The position numbers were made by a program, and so were the translations under genes. DNA of 64,000 nt from Microvirga aerilata (lineage in GTDB: Bacteria; Pseudomonadota; Alphaproteobacteria; Rhizobiales; Beijerinckiaceae), in contig NZ_JAEQMY010000010.1 of NCBI RefSeq assembly GCF_016743775.1, forward strand, positions 62,001 to 126,000, read 5' to 3'. Of the stretch, positions 54,638 to 64,000 are shown piece after piece (position 1 is the first letter of the stretch; the number at the start of each line of letters is the position of its first letter). The notes beneath the pieces are model-generated. The model did no database searches and had not been told where the DNA came from. It worked only from the letters and a program-made list of their open reading frames with translations.

Positions 54638-55741
54638 CTAGGCGCGAGCGGCGGCAGCGCCGCGTTCCGCCGAGATCGCCTCCTGCTGCGGGCCCAGCGG
54701 CAGATATCGGAAGCGCCGGTTGCTGGCCGGCGAGCTGTCCAGCAGCTCCAGGCTTTTTGCCATGTCGCGCTGTCCGGCCGCCCAGCGGTCCTTGATCGAC
54801 GAGGGCGAGTAATCGAAGGTCTTTCCGGCTCGTTCATCGCTTCCCGCATAATAGGCCATGTGCAGCAGCGTGGCCTTGGGGCCGTCCGGCTCCAGCTTCT
54901 CGCGCAAGGCATATTCCCGCTGCAGACCCTCCAGGGCTCGCCGGGTGGGGCTGGCGAAGATCAAATCGTTCGCCCGCTCGGCGGTTGCGCTCAGGGAAGC
55001 TGGGCGCAAGGCCTGAAGGCTGAACAGCTCGACGGCGATGCAGGTGAAATCCCGGTTCATGGGTTCTTCAAACGGCACGTCGAGGGGCAGATTGTTGGTG
55101 TAGCCCGGGTCGCACAGCAGGCGCCCATTGATCTCGACCGGCGGGAAGACCGGCGTAATCGCTGCGCTGGCCAGAAAATGCTCGGGCCTGAGTTCGTCCC
55201 GCGTGGTGTCGAACAGAACTTCATCGCCGGATTCGAGATCGACGCAGCCGATAGTGAGCCTGATCTCGCCCCGGTTCAGCCTGTTGAAGTCGATCAGCCG
55301 CTCCAAGGTCCGACGGAGCGGCCCGTGGTCGTAGAGCGCCACGTCGTTCGGCATCCAGGGCAGCATCGACAGCATGCCCGGAAAGCGGTGTCCGAACAGG
55401 CCGGGCCGCCCGAACAGGAGCGCGGAGAGGGTGTGAAGCTCGTTGTAGGTGTGCCGGACCTTCGAGCCGCGCCCCATGAGGCCCGGCGACTGGATCATCG
55501 CCTCATCCCAGAATTCCCGGAGCCGGGGCAGGCGGTCCTCGGGAGCATTGCCGGCGATGATCGCGCCCGTCACCGCCCCGATCGACCCGCCGACGATCCA
55601 TTGCGGCTCGATTTCCTGCTTCTGCAGTTGCTCGTAAGCGCCCGCCAGATAGGAGCCGAGCGCGTTGCCGCCCCCGAGAGCCAAAACGAGAGGATGCTCC
55701 GTGGCCGAGATTTCTCGGCCGAGCTTTGACGAAAGGGTCAT
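54638..55741 (-). CDS. patatin-like phospholipase
   Basis: A 367-residue protein: glycine-rich oxyanion loop LALGGGNALGSY, nucleophile elbow IVGGSIGAVTG (GxSxG) and catalytic aspartate in LLCDPGYTNNLP (DPG instead of DGG/DGA). Followed by a DUF3734-like C-terminal part (SIKDRWAAGQRDM). Predicted lipid acyl hydrolase; target unknown. ATG 55741 is the family start; longer frame upstream is proline/arginine-rich and unlikely. Confidence 0.85.
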   Translation of the reverse strand: MTLSSKLGREISATEHPLVLALGGGNALGSYLAGAYEQLQKQEIEPQWIVGGSIGAVTGAIIAGNAPEDRLPRLREFWDEAMIQSPGLMGRGSKVRHTYNELHTLSALLFGRPGLFGHRFPGMLSMLPWMPNDVALYDHGPLRRTLERLIDFNRLNRGEIRLTIGCVDLESGDEVLFDTTRDELRPEHFLASAAITPVFPPVEINGRLLCDPGYTNNLPLDVPFEEPMNRDFTCIAVELFSLQALRPASLSATAERANDLIFASPTRRALEGLQREYALREKLEPDGPKATLLHMAYYAGSDERAGKTFDYSPSSIKDRWAAGQRDMAKSLELLDSSPASNRRFRYLPLGPQQEAISAERGAAAARA

Positions 55742-55893
55742 CTGAAGTGCCTTAAAACACAAGGCCCGGGGGCGCTCTAGGGTTTGAAATAGCGCGCTGG
55801 CGGCCTCATAGGAGAGGGCAGGGAACGCTCGCAGCCGGCGAGGGTTCCGGTGACGTGGATGCGGGAACGCCTGAAGGCGAGGGAGAGACCGTT

Positions 55894-56628
55894 TTGGCAA
55901 AGCAGGACATCTCGATTGAGACCCAGGATGGAACCGCCGCGGCAGGGCTGCTCCTTCCGGATCGGACAACCAGCCGGGCAGGCGTGATCCTCTACATGGA
56001 TGCCTTCGGGCCGCGACCTGCCCTCGACCGGATGGCCGAGCGCCTTGTGAGCGAAGGCTATGCGGTTCTCGTTCCCGATCTCTTTTATCGCTTTGGCGAT
56101 TACGGTCCGTTCGATGCCAAGACCGCCTTCTCGGACGAGCGGACGCGAGGCGAGTTGATGGGCATGATCCGCGGCACCACCCAGGACATGACCCGACGCG
56201 ACACGGCAGCCTTCATCGCGGCGCTGACCGATGCCGGGGTGACGGGACGGATCGGCACGGTCGGCTACTGCATGGGCGGCGGACGGGCGATCACGGCGGC
56301 GGCTGCCTATCCCGACCGCATCGCTGCTGCCGCGAGCTTCCATGGGGGCCACCTCGCAGGGGATGCGCCGGACAGCCCGCATCTTCATGCGCACACGATC
56401 AAGGGACGCGTCTATGTGGGCAGCGCGGGCGTGGACGGCAGCTTCCCGCCCGAGCAATCCGCCCGCCTGGCGGAGGCCCTGCGGCGGGCCGAGATCGACC
56501 ATGTGATCGAGAACTACGTCGGCATGGCTCATGGCTGGGCGGTGTCGGACCACAGCGTCTATGACGAGCGTGGAGCCGAGCGGCACTGGACCCGGCTGCT
56601 CACCCTGTTTGATGAAACCCTGCGCTAG
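55894..56628 (+). CDS. dienelactone hydrolase family protein
   Basis: A 244-residue alpha/beta-hydrolase: ILYMDAFGPRPALDRMAERL, nucleophile cysteine in VGYCMGGGRAI, aspartate near GSAGVDGSFPP and histidine in GMAHGWAV. Cysteine as nucleophile is diagnostic of dienelactone hydrolases. The preferred start is TTG 55894, preceded by AGGGAGAG; a GTG at 55855 is the alternative. Substrate need not be dienelactone. Confidence 0.85.
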   Translation: MAKQDISIETQDGTAAAGLLLPDRTTSRAGVILYMDAFGPRPALDRMAERLVSEGYAVLVPDLFYRFGDYGPFDAKTAFSDERTRGELMGMIRGTTQDMTRRDTAAFIAALTDAGVTGRIGTVGYCMGGGRAITAAAAYPDRIAAAASFHGGHLAGDAPDSPHLHAHTIKGRVYVGSAGVDGSFPPEQSARLAEALRRAEIDHVIENYVGMAHGWAVSDHSVYDERGAERHWTRLLTLFDETLR

Positions 56629-56685
56629 ACAGCATCCTGCCTCCGGCGCGGCTTCACGCTCGCGCCGGAGGCTTTGCCGGATCCG

Positions 56686-57387
56686 TCAGGCGGTCCGCTC
56701 CGCTTTGGGCGGCAATGGAAACAGGCCTACGAACCGCTGCGCCAGCGCACGGTCGCCTTCGACCTTCAGCGCGCCGGCTTGCTCGATCGCCTCCAGCGCC
56801 TGGCCGCCATAGATCGCGCCTGCCAGCACCGGCGGCGTTCCCGCAAAGATCAGGTCGGCGTCGCCCAAGGCACCGCGCGCGATCTCGATCCGGCCGTCGG
56901 TGATATGCGCCAAAAACGTTTCCTCAGCCAGACGGAAGCCGACACGGGCGTCGATGCCCCTGGCCCGCTCAGGGTCGAGCATCGTCCGAAGCGACAGGAA
57001 GAAGGATGCGGCGCTGAACGGCAGGGTGGGATCGTGCGCGGGCGAGCGCGCAGCCCAGCGGCCGAGCGCCTGGAAGATCGGCTCGCTCTCGTAGCCCCAC
57101 TGGGTGAGCTCATAAACCTGGATGGCCGCCGGCGGCGGCAGCTTGCGCCGCACGAGAACGCCGGCTGCTTCCAGGCCTTCGAGGCGCTGGGTGAGAACAT
57201 TGGCGCTGATCCCGGGCAGGCTCTCGCGCAGGTCGCTGAAGCGCTTCGGCCCCAGCATGAGCTCCCGCATGACGAGAAGCGCCCAGCGTTCCCCGACGAG
57301 ATCGAGGGCGTGGGCGGCCGCACAGGCATCCTCGTATTGGCGCCGCGAGCGGGCTTCCGACTTTTCAGTTAATTTTTCTAACTTCAT
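56686..57387 (-). CDS. HxlR-family transcriptional regulator with C-terminal SCP2-like domain
   Basis: A 233-residue regulator. The winged helix (about 15-110) has LVGERWALLVMRELMLGPKRFSDL, ISANVLTQRLEGLEAAGVL and YELTQWG. Residues about 125-230 resemble a sterol-carrier-type domain, a common fusion in this subgroup and a possible ligand sensor. It is divergent from a VOC-SRPBCC-VOC operon with a 62-base spacer that contains a palindrome at its own start codon. Confidence 0.87.
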   Translation of the reverse strand: MKLEKLTEKSEARSRRQYEDACAAAHALDLVGERWALLVMRELMLGPKRFSDLRESLPGISANVLTQRLEGLEAAGVLVRRKLPPPAAIQVYELTQWGYESEPIFQALGRWAARSPAHDPTLPFSAASFFLSLRTMLDPERARGIDARVGFRLAEETFLAHITDGRIEIARGALGDADLIFAGTPPVLAGAIYGGQALEAIEQAGALKVEGDRALAQRFVGLFPLPPKAERTA

Positions 57388-57404
57388 AGTTGCTATTAAT
57401 AACT
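57388..57404. promoter_or_regulatory. candidate HxlR operator
   Basis: AGTTGCTATTAATAACT: AGTT and AACT arms around nine A+T-rich bases, immediately upstream of the hxlR-type gene's ATG (57387) and 46 bases before the divergent VOC gene. Placement suits autorepression and control of both units. Confidence 0.45.
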
Positions 57405-57449
57405 TTTTAGAGGATCAATGTCAAACCAGAAGCCGTGAGGGAGAGACCG

Positions 57450-57881
57450 ATGTCCAAGCTGATCTTCATCAACCTGCCTGTTCGCGACCTGTCGCGTTCG
57501 ATCGCGTTCTACGAGGCCCTCGGAGCCCGGAAGAACGAGCAGTTCACCGATCACACCGCCGCCTGCATGGTCTTTTCCGAGACCATCCACGTGATGCTGC
57601 TGACACACGACAAGTTCCGCCAGTTCACGCCCAAGACAATCGCCGACGCGAGAGAGACGACGGAGGTGCTGATCTGCATGTCCGCCGACAGCCGCGACGC
57701 CGTGGACGATATGACGGCCCGCGCAGGTGCTGCGGGCGGCGTCATCGATCCGGGCCCGAAGCAGGACTACGGCTTCATGTATGGCCGCAGCTTCGAGGAC
57801 CTCGACGGGCACATCTGGGAAGTAATGTGGATGGATGTCGAGGCGGCGAAAGAAGCCATGGGCGAATTGGCAACCGCCTGA
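57450..57881 (+). CDS. VOC-family glyoxalase-like protein
   Basis: A 143-residue single VOC domain: FINLPVRDLSRSIAFYEALG, then DLDGHIWEVMWMD at the end with the acidic metal position. Relatives are lactoylglutathione lyase-like or fosfomycin-resistance-like; substrate not known. GAGGGAGAG precedes ATG 57450. First gene of a three-gene operon under the HxlR regulator. Confidence 0.85.
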   Translation: MSKLIFINLPVRDLSRSIAFYEALGARKNEQFTDHTAACMVFSETIHVMLLTHDKFRQFTPKTIADARETTEVLICMSADSRDAVDDMTARAGAAGGVIDPGPKQDYGFMYGRSFEDLDGHIWEVMWMDVEAAKEAMGELATA

Positions 57882-57906
57882 ACGCACAGAACCAGGGAGG
57901 ACAACC

Positions 57907-58389
57907 ATGATCGAACAGAATGCCGCCAAATATGAACTCCTGATCACGCGCCTGATTGGGGCCTCGCCCGAAACTGTCTACCGCGTCTGGACCGAGCGCA
58001 CCGGCGAGTGGTGGGCACCCAAGCCCTACACTACGCCCGAGGTCAACATCGACCTGCGCCCAGGCGGTCGCTGCCGCATGCTGATGCGTGCGCCCGACGG
58101 CACCAACCTGCCCGACGAGGAAGGCGTGTTCCTGGAAGTGGAGCCGAACCGCAAGATCGTCTTCACCAACGCCTTCGCGCCCGGCTGGATTCCGCAGGAT
58201 CCCTTTATGGTGGTGATCGTCACCTTCGAGCCGGAAGGCTCCGGCACCCGCTACACCGCCCGCGTGCGGCACTGGAACGAGGAGACGCTGAAGAGCCACG
58301 AGGCCATGGGCTTCCATGAAGGATGGGGCATCGTGGCGGCTCAGCTGGCCGAACTCGCCGAGGGGCAAGCCGCAGCGACGGCTGCATGA
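57907..58389 (+). CDS. SRPBCC (AHSA1-like) domain protein
   Basis: A 160-residue START-like protein: ITRLIGASPETVYRVWTERT, LRPGGRCRMLMRAPDG, VTFEPEGSGTRYT and GMHEGW-like end (GFHEGWGIVAAQL). These domains bind hydrophobic ligands; often found with VOC proteins and HxlR or ArsR regulators, as here. The gap to the upstream gene is 25 bases. Confidence 0.87.
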   Translation: MIEQNAAKYELLITRLIGASPETVYRVWTERTGEWWAPKPYTTPEVNIDLRPGGRCRMLMRAPDGTNLPDEEGVFLEVEPNRKIVFTNAFAPGWIPQDPFMVVIVTFEPEGSGTRYTARVRHWNEETLKSHEAMGFHEGWGIVAAQLAELAEGQAAATAA

Positions 58390-58423
58390 GCCACCAAGCT
58401 CAACACACACTGAAGGGTTTTCC

Positions 58424-58909
58424 ATGTCCAAGATCAAGCCGTGCCTGTGGTTCGACGGAAAGGCCGAGGAGGCAGCGGAGTTCTATGTGTCGCTGCTGCC
58501 GGATTCGCGGATCGATGCGGTCGTGCCCTACAGCGTGGAGACGCCCGGCGGGAAACCGGGCGACGTGATGCTGGTGGAGTTCACGCTCGCAGGCGAAAGC
58601 TACATGGCCTTGAACGGCGGGCCCTACTTCCAGTTCACGCCCGCCGTTTCCCTGTTCGTGAACTGCGTCGATCAGGCGGAGGTCGACCGGTTGTGGGATG
58701 CCCTGTCCGTCGGCGGCTCACCGATACAATGCGGCTGGATCACGGACCGCTATGGCGTCTCCTGGCAGATCGTGCCGGAGGCCCTCGGCATCATGACGAA
58801 AGACAAGGATCCGGCGAAGGTGCGCAGGGTCATGGAAGCCATGCAGCAGATGGTGAAGCTGGACGTCGGGGCGCTTGAGGCAGCCTATCGAGGCGTGTCG
58901 GCAGCCTAG
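58424..58909 (+). CDS. VOC-family protein, PhnB/3-demethylubiquinone methyltransferase-like
   Basis: A 161-residue VOC protein: KPCLWFDGKAEEAAEFYVSLLPDSR, FTLAGESYMALNGGP, the middle block CGWITDRYGVSWQIVP and the ending VMKLD-like QMVKLD. The family name derives from an incorrect methyltransferase label; function unknown. Last gene of the operon; its TAG stop falls inside the start of a dispersed element (58906-59000). Confidence 0.87.
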   Translation: MSKIKPCLWFDGKAEEAAEFYVSLLPDSRIDAVVPYSVETPGGKPGDVMLVEFTLAGESYMALNGGPYFQFTPAVSLFVNCVDQAEVDRLWDALSVGGSPIQCGWITDRYGVSWQIVPEALGIMTKDKDPAKVRRVMEAMQQMVKLDVGALEAAYRGVSAA

Positions 58910-59000
58910 AGCTGTTTCCCTTTCCATGGAATCAGCTCTCCTCTCGGCTGTGCCGCATTTTCAACGGTGAACCGGATCCACTTCACCTGAAAATGCTCTG
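58906..59000 (-). repeat. MITE-like dispersed element, family B copy 2
   Basis: Inverted relative to copy 1: starts CTAGAGCTGTTTCC and ends CACTTCACCTGAAAATGCTCT. The CTAG supplies the TAG stop of the preceding VOC gene, as in copy 1. Confidence 0.7.
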
Positions 59001-59034
59001 GTCAACGTGCAAACCTATCCTGCTCGCTGCCGCG

Positions 59035-60729
59035 TCAGGCCACCGCGGTTGCGAGCTGGATCTGCAGCCCGTCGATCATCACGCGGTTTCGCCCGGCCGC
59101 CTTGGCTTTGTAGAGGGCGTCGTCCGCCCGTTCGATCACATCCTGGATATCGCGATCCTCTTGGCGGGCCATGGCGCCTCCAATGCTGATCGTGACGGAA
59201 AGCTGATGCTCCTGATAGGCGATGGGGAGGGTCTCGATCGTTCGGCGCAGGTTCTGGGCCACGGTGATGATGCCGCTTGCATCCACCTCGTGCACGAGAA
59301 CCACGAACTCCTCTCCGCCGAACCTGGCAACCTTGTCGGATGCGCGCAGGGTCTTGGTCAAAGCGGCCCCGATAGCCCGGATCGCTTCATCGCCGGCCGC
59401 GTGCCCATAGGTGTCGTTGACCTTCTTGAAGAAGTCGATGTCCAGGATCAGGACGGCGAGAGGCCGCTCATAGCGCTTGTAGAGACCGAAGGCATCCTCC
59501 GCGAGGAGGCCGAAGCCGCGGCGGTTGAAAAGTCCGGACAAGGCATCCGTCTCCGCCAAGTGGCGAAGGGCCGTCACGTCCTTTACATGCTGCGACGAGG
59601 TTGCGACCACCTGCTGCTCCGCAGCCCCCGCCCGGCGAAGGAGCGAGCGCAGCGCCGCCGAGAGCTGCACGATCTCCAGGGAGCCGGAAACCCGCGGAAG
59701 CTGCGAGATGGTCGGATCGCGGCCGATCTTGTTCGCCGCTTCGATGATGGCGCGCAATGGGCGCGTCACCCGCTTGGCGATGAACAGAGTGCAGATCAAT
59801 CCCACGAGGGCGATGCCGCAGCCCAATCCTAGGATCGTCCAGACGATGCCTTTGGTCGCCGCGAACGCGATGCTGTCCGGCTGGCGCGAGACGATGATCC
59901 AATTGAGCCCTGGATAATCCCTGTAGCCTTCGGCGACGGCGAAGCCCGTCAGCATGGCTTCCGGCGCGCCTTGATCCTCAAAGGCTCCGGCTTTGGATTG
60001 GCGCATCGTCCGGATCTCGTCGTCGGAGAACGGCTTGCTGCCCGTGTCGGGTCCAAGCAGCATCGTTCCGTCGCCCGACAGGATCCAGATCGATTTGCCG
60101 GTCAGGCGCGCTTGTCCGCAGAGAATGGCCCGGCGCGCCTCGTCCGCCCATGTCCAGCTCAGGTGAACGCCAATGACGCCGGCCACGCGGCCCTCCGCAT
60201 CGCGAACCGGGGCGGCCACGTCGACGAAGCGAAAGGGCTCGTTGTCCGGTGAGGGGCCGAGCAGCTTGGCCAGGAGTTTCGCCTCATGCACGTCGCCGAC
60301 GGCCGGTCCCTTGAGGCCATCCTGGAACCAGGGACGCGCCTCGACGGATTGACCTTCCAGCATGCCGTGCGTTGCGGCCCGGACGATCCCGTCGGGCGTG
60401 GCATAGCCGATCCAGGCATAGTCGGGGTAGGAGGCCCGCACCTGTTCGAGCACCCGGCGGATTTCTGCGGGATCGCCGGACCAGACTGTCCTCAGGGGCG
60501 GCATCGCTGCCAGGTTGCGAGCCTCCCGATAGCGCTCGAACATGCCCCGATCCAGGATGCTGGCCGTGAGCGCCGCCTCCTGTGCCGCATGATGCATGAC
60601 GATCTGTCGAACCCGGCTCTGGGCAATGTAGGCCGCACCTGCCGCCAGAATGCACATGAGGGCAAGGCACAGTACGCTGACAAGCAGGGTGAGCTGCTGC
60701 CGGAGCGATTGATGTCGCATTCTCACCAT
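59035..60729 (-). CDS. Cache-domain diguanylate cyclase
   Basis: A 564-residue protein: an N-terminal helix (about 12-35), a periplasmic double-Cache region (about 45-270, with YPDYAWIGYATPDGIV and GVIGVHLSWTW), a second helix (about 295-315), a HAMP-like linker (KRVTRPLRAIIEAANKIG) and a GGDEF domain with intact FGGEEF near residue 478. It should make cyclic-di-GMP in response to a small extracellular ligand. ATGs at 60729 and 60720 are equally possible. Divergent from the DUF4126 gene. Confidence 0.9.
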   Translation of the reverse strand: MVRMRHQSLRQQLTLLVSVLCLALMCILAAGAAYIAQSRVRQIVMHHAAQEAALTASILDRGMFERYREARNLAAMPPLRTVWSGDPAEIRRVLEQVRASYPDYAWIGYATPDGIVRAATHGMLEGQSVEARPWFQDGLKGPAVGDVHEAKLLAKLLGPSPDNEPFRFVDVAAPVRDAEGRVAGVIGVHLSWTWADEARRAILCGQARLTGKSIWILSGDGTMLLGPDTGSKPFSDDEIRTMRQSKAGAFEDQGAPEAMLTGFAVAEGYRDYPGLNWIIVSRQPDSIAFAATKGIVWTILGLGCGIALVGLICTLFIAKRVTRPLRAIIEAANKIGRDPTISQLPRVSGSLEIVQLSAALRSLLRRAGAAEQQVVATSSQHVKDVTALRHLAETDALSGLFNRRGFGLLAEDAFGLYKRYERPLAVLILDIDFFKKVNDTYGHAAGDEAIRAIGAALTKTLRASDKVARFGGEEFVVLVHEVDASGIITVAQNLRRTIETLPIAYQEHQLSVTISIGGAMARQEDRDIQDVIERADDALYKAKAAGRNRVMIDGLQIQLATAVA

Positions 60730-60889
60730 GTCTGCTGGCCTGCCGGAAATCCTGTTCGAGGATGAAGCATTATCCCATCAATCTTACTTTAGGGTATCTT
60801 TGCGGGGCGATCATGAAGGCCGCCGCTTCCCTGGAGGATTGAAAAAGACACCCCGGGGTGTAACCTTGGCAAAACCCTGGAGGAGATGG

Positions 60890-61354
60890 ATGGTGCTTTA
60901 CCTGTTGGCTCTCCTCATCGGGGTCATCGCCGGCCTGCGCGCCATGACGGCTCCCGCAGCGGTCAGTTGGGCAGCCTCCCTTGGGCTGCTCAATCTCGAG
61001 GGAACCTGGCTTGCCTTTCTGGGCTATCGCTTCACGCCCTGGCTCCTCACGGCTCTGGCCATCGGAGAACTGGTCACCGATCAACTCCCCACCACGCCGA
61101 GCCGCAAGGTTCCGGTCGCGTTCGCCACGCGGATCCTCTCGGGAGCTCTGTGCGGCGCAGCCATCGGGGTTGCGGGCGGTGCCTTGCTGGGCGGGGCGAT
61201 CGCCGGAGCCCTTGGGTCTGTTGTCGGTACCTTGGGAGGAGCAGCGATCCGGGCGCGCCTGGCTGCCGCCTTCGGCAAGGATCGTCCTGCCGCATTGCTG
61301 GAAGATGCGGTCGCGATCCTTGGCGCCGCGTTGATCGTGGGAGCCGTTCCATGA
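60890..61354 (+). CDS. DUF4126 membrane protein
   Basis: A 154-residue protein with about four helices and the pattern LLALLIGVIAGLRAMTAPAAVSW, DQLPTTPSRK and glycine-rich helices (GALCGAAIGVAGGALLGGAIAG, about residue 85 to 106). GGAGGA precedes ATG 60890. Its stop overlaps the start of the oxidoreductase gene (ATGA), so the two are coupled. Confidence 0.83.
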   Translation: MVLYLLALLIGVIAGLRAMTAPAAVSWAASLGLLNLEGTWLAFLGYRFTPWLLTALAIGELVTDQLPTTPSRKVPVAFATRILSGALCGAAIGVAGGALLGGAIAGALGSVVGTLGGAAIRARLAAAFGKDRPAALLEDAVAILGAALIVGAVP

Positions 61355-62730
61355 CGCAGTCTTTAGATGCCATCGTCATCGGCGCCGGACAGGCGGGGCC
61401 TTCCCTCGCCGGGCGGCTGACCAAGGCGGGCATGAAAGTGGCCCTCGTCGAGCGCAAGCTCTTTGGCGGAACCTGCGTCAATACCGGCTGCATGCCCACC
61501 AAGACGCTGGTGGCCAGCGCCTATGCGGCCCACCTCGCCCGCCGGGGAGAGGATTTCGGCGTTGCGATCGCGGGTTCCGTCGGCATCGACATGAAGCGGG
61601 TCAAAGCCCGCGCCGACACGGTCTCGACCAATGCCCGATCCAACGTGGAGGCATGGCTGCAAGGCATGGACGGTCTGACGGTCATCAGGGGCCACGCCCG
61701 CTTCGAGGGGCCTGATCGCATTCGCGTGGGCGACGAACTCCTGCAAGCACCGCGCATCTTCATCAATGTCGGCGGCCGGGCGAGCATTCCGGCCATGCCG
61801 GGCGTCGGCACGGTCGAATACCTCACCAACACATCGATCCTCCAGCTCGATGCCATTCCGCGCCATCTGGTCGTGGTCGGCGGCAGCTATATCGGGCTCG
61901 AATTCGCGCAGATCTATCGCCGTTTCGGCGCTCAGGTCACGGTCGTGGAGAAAGGGCCGCGCCTGATCGCCCGGGAGGACGAAGACGTGTCCGAGGCTGT
62001 TCGGGATATCCTCGCCGCCGAGGGGATTACCGTTCGCACCAACGCCACCTGCATCGGGTTCAAGCCGCATCCCGACGGCGTGGCGGTCGATGTCGACTGC
62101 ACCTCCGGCGAGCCGGTGGTGGCCGGCTCGCATGTGCTGCTTGCCGTCGGGCGTCGTCCCAATACAGATGATCTCGGCCTCGATCGGGCAGGCGTCACGG
62201 TGGATGAGAAAGGCGCCATCAAGGTGGACGACACGCTTGCAACGAGCGTGCCCGGCATCTGGGCCTTGGGGGACTGCAACGGTCGCGGCGCCTTCACCCA
62301 CACGGCCTATAACGATTACGAGATCGTCGCCGCCAACCTTCTCGACGGGGCAGCCCGCCGGGTCAGCGACCGGATTTCAGGCTATGCGCTTTATGTCGAC
62401 CCGCCGCTGGGCCGCGTCGGCATGACGGAGTCGGAGGCGCGCAAGACGGGTCGAAATCTTCTCGTTTCCAAGCGCCCGATGGCGCGGATCGGGCGCGCCA
62501 TCGAGAAGGACGAGACCAAGGGCTTCATGAAGATCGTCGCCGATCAGGACACCAAGCAGATCCTCGGCGCGGCCATCCTGGGAACGGGCGGCGACGAGGC
62601 GATCCACGGCATTCTGAACATGATGAACGCCGGAGCCGAGTACCCGACCCTGCAATGGGCGGTGCCGATCCATCCAACCGTTTCAGAGTTGATCCCGACG
62701 GTTTTGGGGGACTTGAAGCCCACAGGGTGA
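61351..62730 (+). CDS. class I pyridine nucleotide-disulfide oxidoreductase (mercuric-reductase-like)
   Basis: A 459-residue flavoprotein. FAD-binding IGAGQAGPSLAGRL, redox disulfide GGTCVNTGCMPTKT, NAD(P) loop VVVGGSYIGLEFAQIY, second FAD motif GIWALGDCNGRGAFTHTAYND and the C-terminal IHPTVSE with catalytic histidine are all present. It lacks the N-terminal heavy-metal domain and C-terminal vicinal cysteines of true mercuric reductases, so substrate is unknown. Coupled to the DUF4126 membrane gene by a four-base overlap. Confidence 0.88.
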   Translation: MTQSLDAIVIGAGQAGPSLAGRLTKAGMKVALVERKLFGGTCVNTGCMPTKTLVASAYAAHLARRGEDFGVAIAGSVGIDMKRVKARADTVSTNARSNVEAWLQGMDGLTVIRGHARFEGPDRIRVGDELLQAPRIFINVGGRASIPAMPGVGTVEYLTNTSILQLDAIPRHLVVVGGSYIGLEFAQIYRRFGAQVTVVEKGPRLIAREDEDVSEAVRDILAAEGITVRTNATCIGFKPHPDGVAVDVDCTSGEPVVAGSHVLLAVGRRPNTDDLGLDRAGVTVDEKGAIKVDDTLATSVPGIWALGDCNGRGAFTHTAYNDYEIVAANLLDGAARRVSDRISGYALYVDPPLGRVGMTESEARKTGRNLLVSKRPMARIGRAIEKDETKGFMKIVADQDTKQILGAAILGTGGDEAIHGILNMMNAGAEYPTLQWAVPIHPTVSELIPTVLGDLKPTG

Positions 62731-62736
62731 GGCAAA

Positions 62737-62774
62737 GATCTTCGGGTGGAAGCGGACTTTCACACCCGAAGATC
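62737..62774. terminator. hairpin between convergent oxidoreductase and gyrB genes
   Basis: GATCTTCGGGTG pairs perfectly with CACCCGAAGATC around a 14-base loop, between two convergent stop codons. Confidence 0.7.
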
Positions 62775-62782
62775 CATGTTGC

Positions 62783-64000
<1,218 letters not shown>

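Overview
The window is chromosomal DNA from a high-G+C alphaproteobacterium, most likely of the order Hyphomicrobiales (Rhizobiales). A Microvirga- or Methylobacterium-like organism is my best guess, but the genus cannot be fixed from the sequence alone. The guess rests on an ActS/ActR (RegB/RegA) redox pair, an MmcB repair protein, an IalB-family periplasmic protein, a rhizobial-type QuiNAc O-antigen starter cluster, and several families of short palindromic repeats typical of this order. I found no transposase, prophage, CRISPR array, rRNA or tRNA.

Layout. 1-8778: a cut-off PLP aminotransferase, then a surface-polysaccharide block (CapD/WbpM-type dehydratase on +; sugar-nucleotide reductase or epimerase, WecA-like phosphosugar transferase and UDP-glucuronate 4-epimerase on -), an RTX-repeat protein and a metallo-beta-lactamase-fold hydrolase. 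8875-20600: an ABC-transporter-like protein whose nucleotide-binding domain has lost every catalytic motif, a TPR-like protein, IalB, MmcB, ActR/ActS, an intracellular PHB depolymerase, a YgjP-type metalloprotein, a Bcr/CflA efflux pump and a DUF1330 protein. 20612-27506: PBP1a, an Na+/H+ antiporter, a DUF4242 protein, and a two-gene DNA-repair unit consisting of a DUF4130-UdgX fusion and its partner radical SAM protein. 27964-30843: a complete TRAP transporter (Q, M, P).

31016-44002: OsmC, DUF1345, an acetyltransferase, an orphan membrane protein of lower G+C, RecX with a PAP2 phosphatase, a YcaQ-type glycosylase, a 14-helix MFS pump, a HerA-like ATPase, an intact ABC exporter and an AbgB-like amidohydrolase. 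44148-52448: a ring-cleaving dioxygenase, a periplasmic molybdopterin-domain protein coupled to a GGDEF-EAL protein, a CatB acetyltransferase, a QueD-like protein without the usual catalytic cysteine, MipA, a Clp1/Nol9-like P-loop kinase overlapping an esterase, and a SemiSWEET. 52557-64000: a HAD phosphatase, BON and HNH proteins, a patatin, a dienelactone hydrolase, an HxlR regulator divergent from a VOC-SRPBCC-VOC operon, a Cache-GGDEF cyclase, a DUF4126/flavin-disulfide-oxidoreductase pair, and the 3' part of gyrB.

How it fits together. The opening polysaccharide genes can plausibly make an N-acetyl-quinovosamine or fucosamine-type primer and UDP-galacturonate for O-antigen. UdgX, the radical SAM protein, MmcB, RecX and YcaQ give the window an unusual number of DNA-damage genes, although they are scattered. 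Two cyclic-di-GMP proteins and ActSR provide signalling. Most remaining genes are single-gene transcription units separated by palindromic repeats, some of which abut or form the stop codon of the preceding gene.
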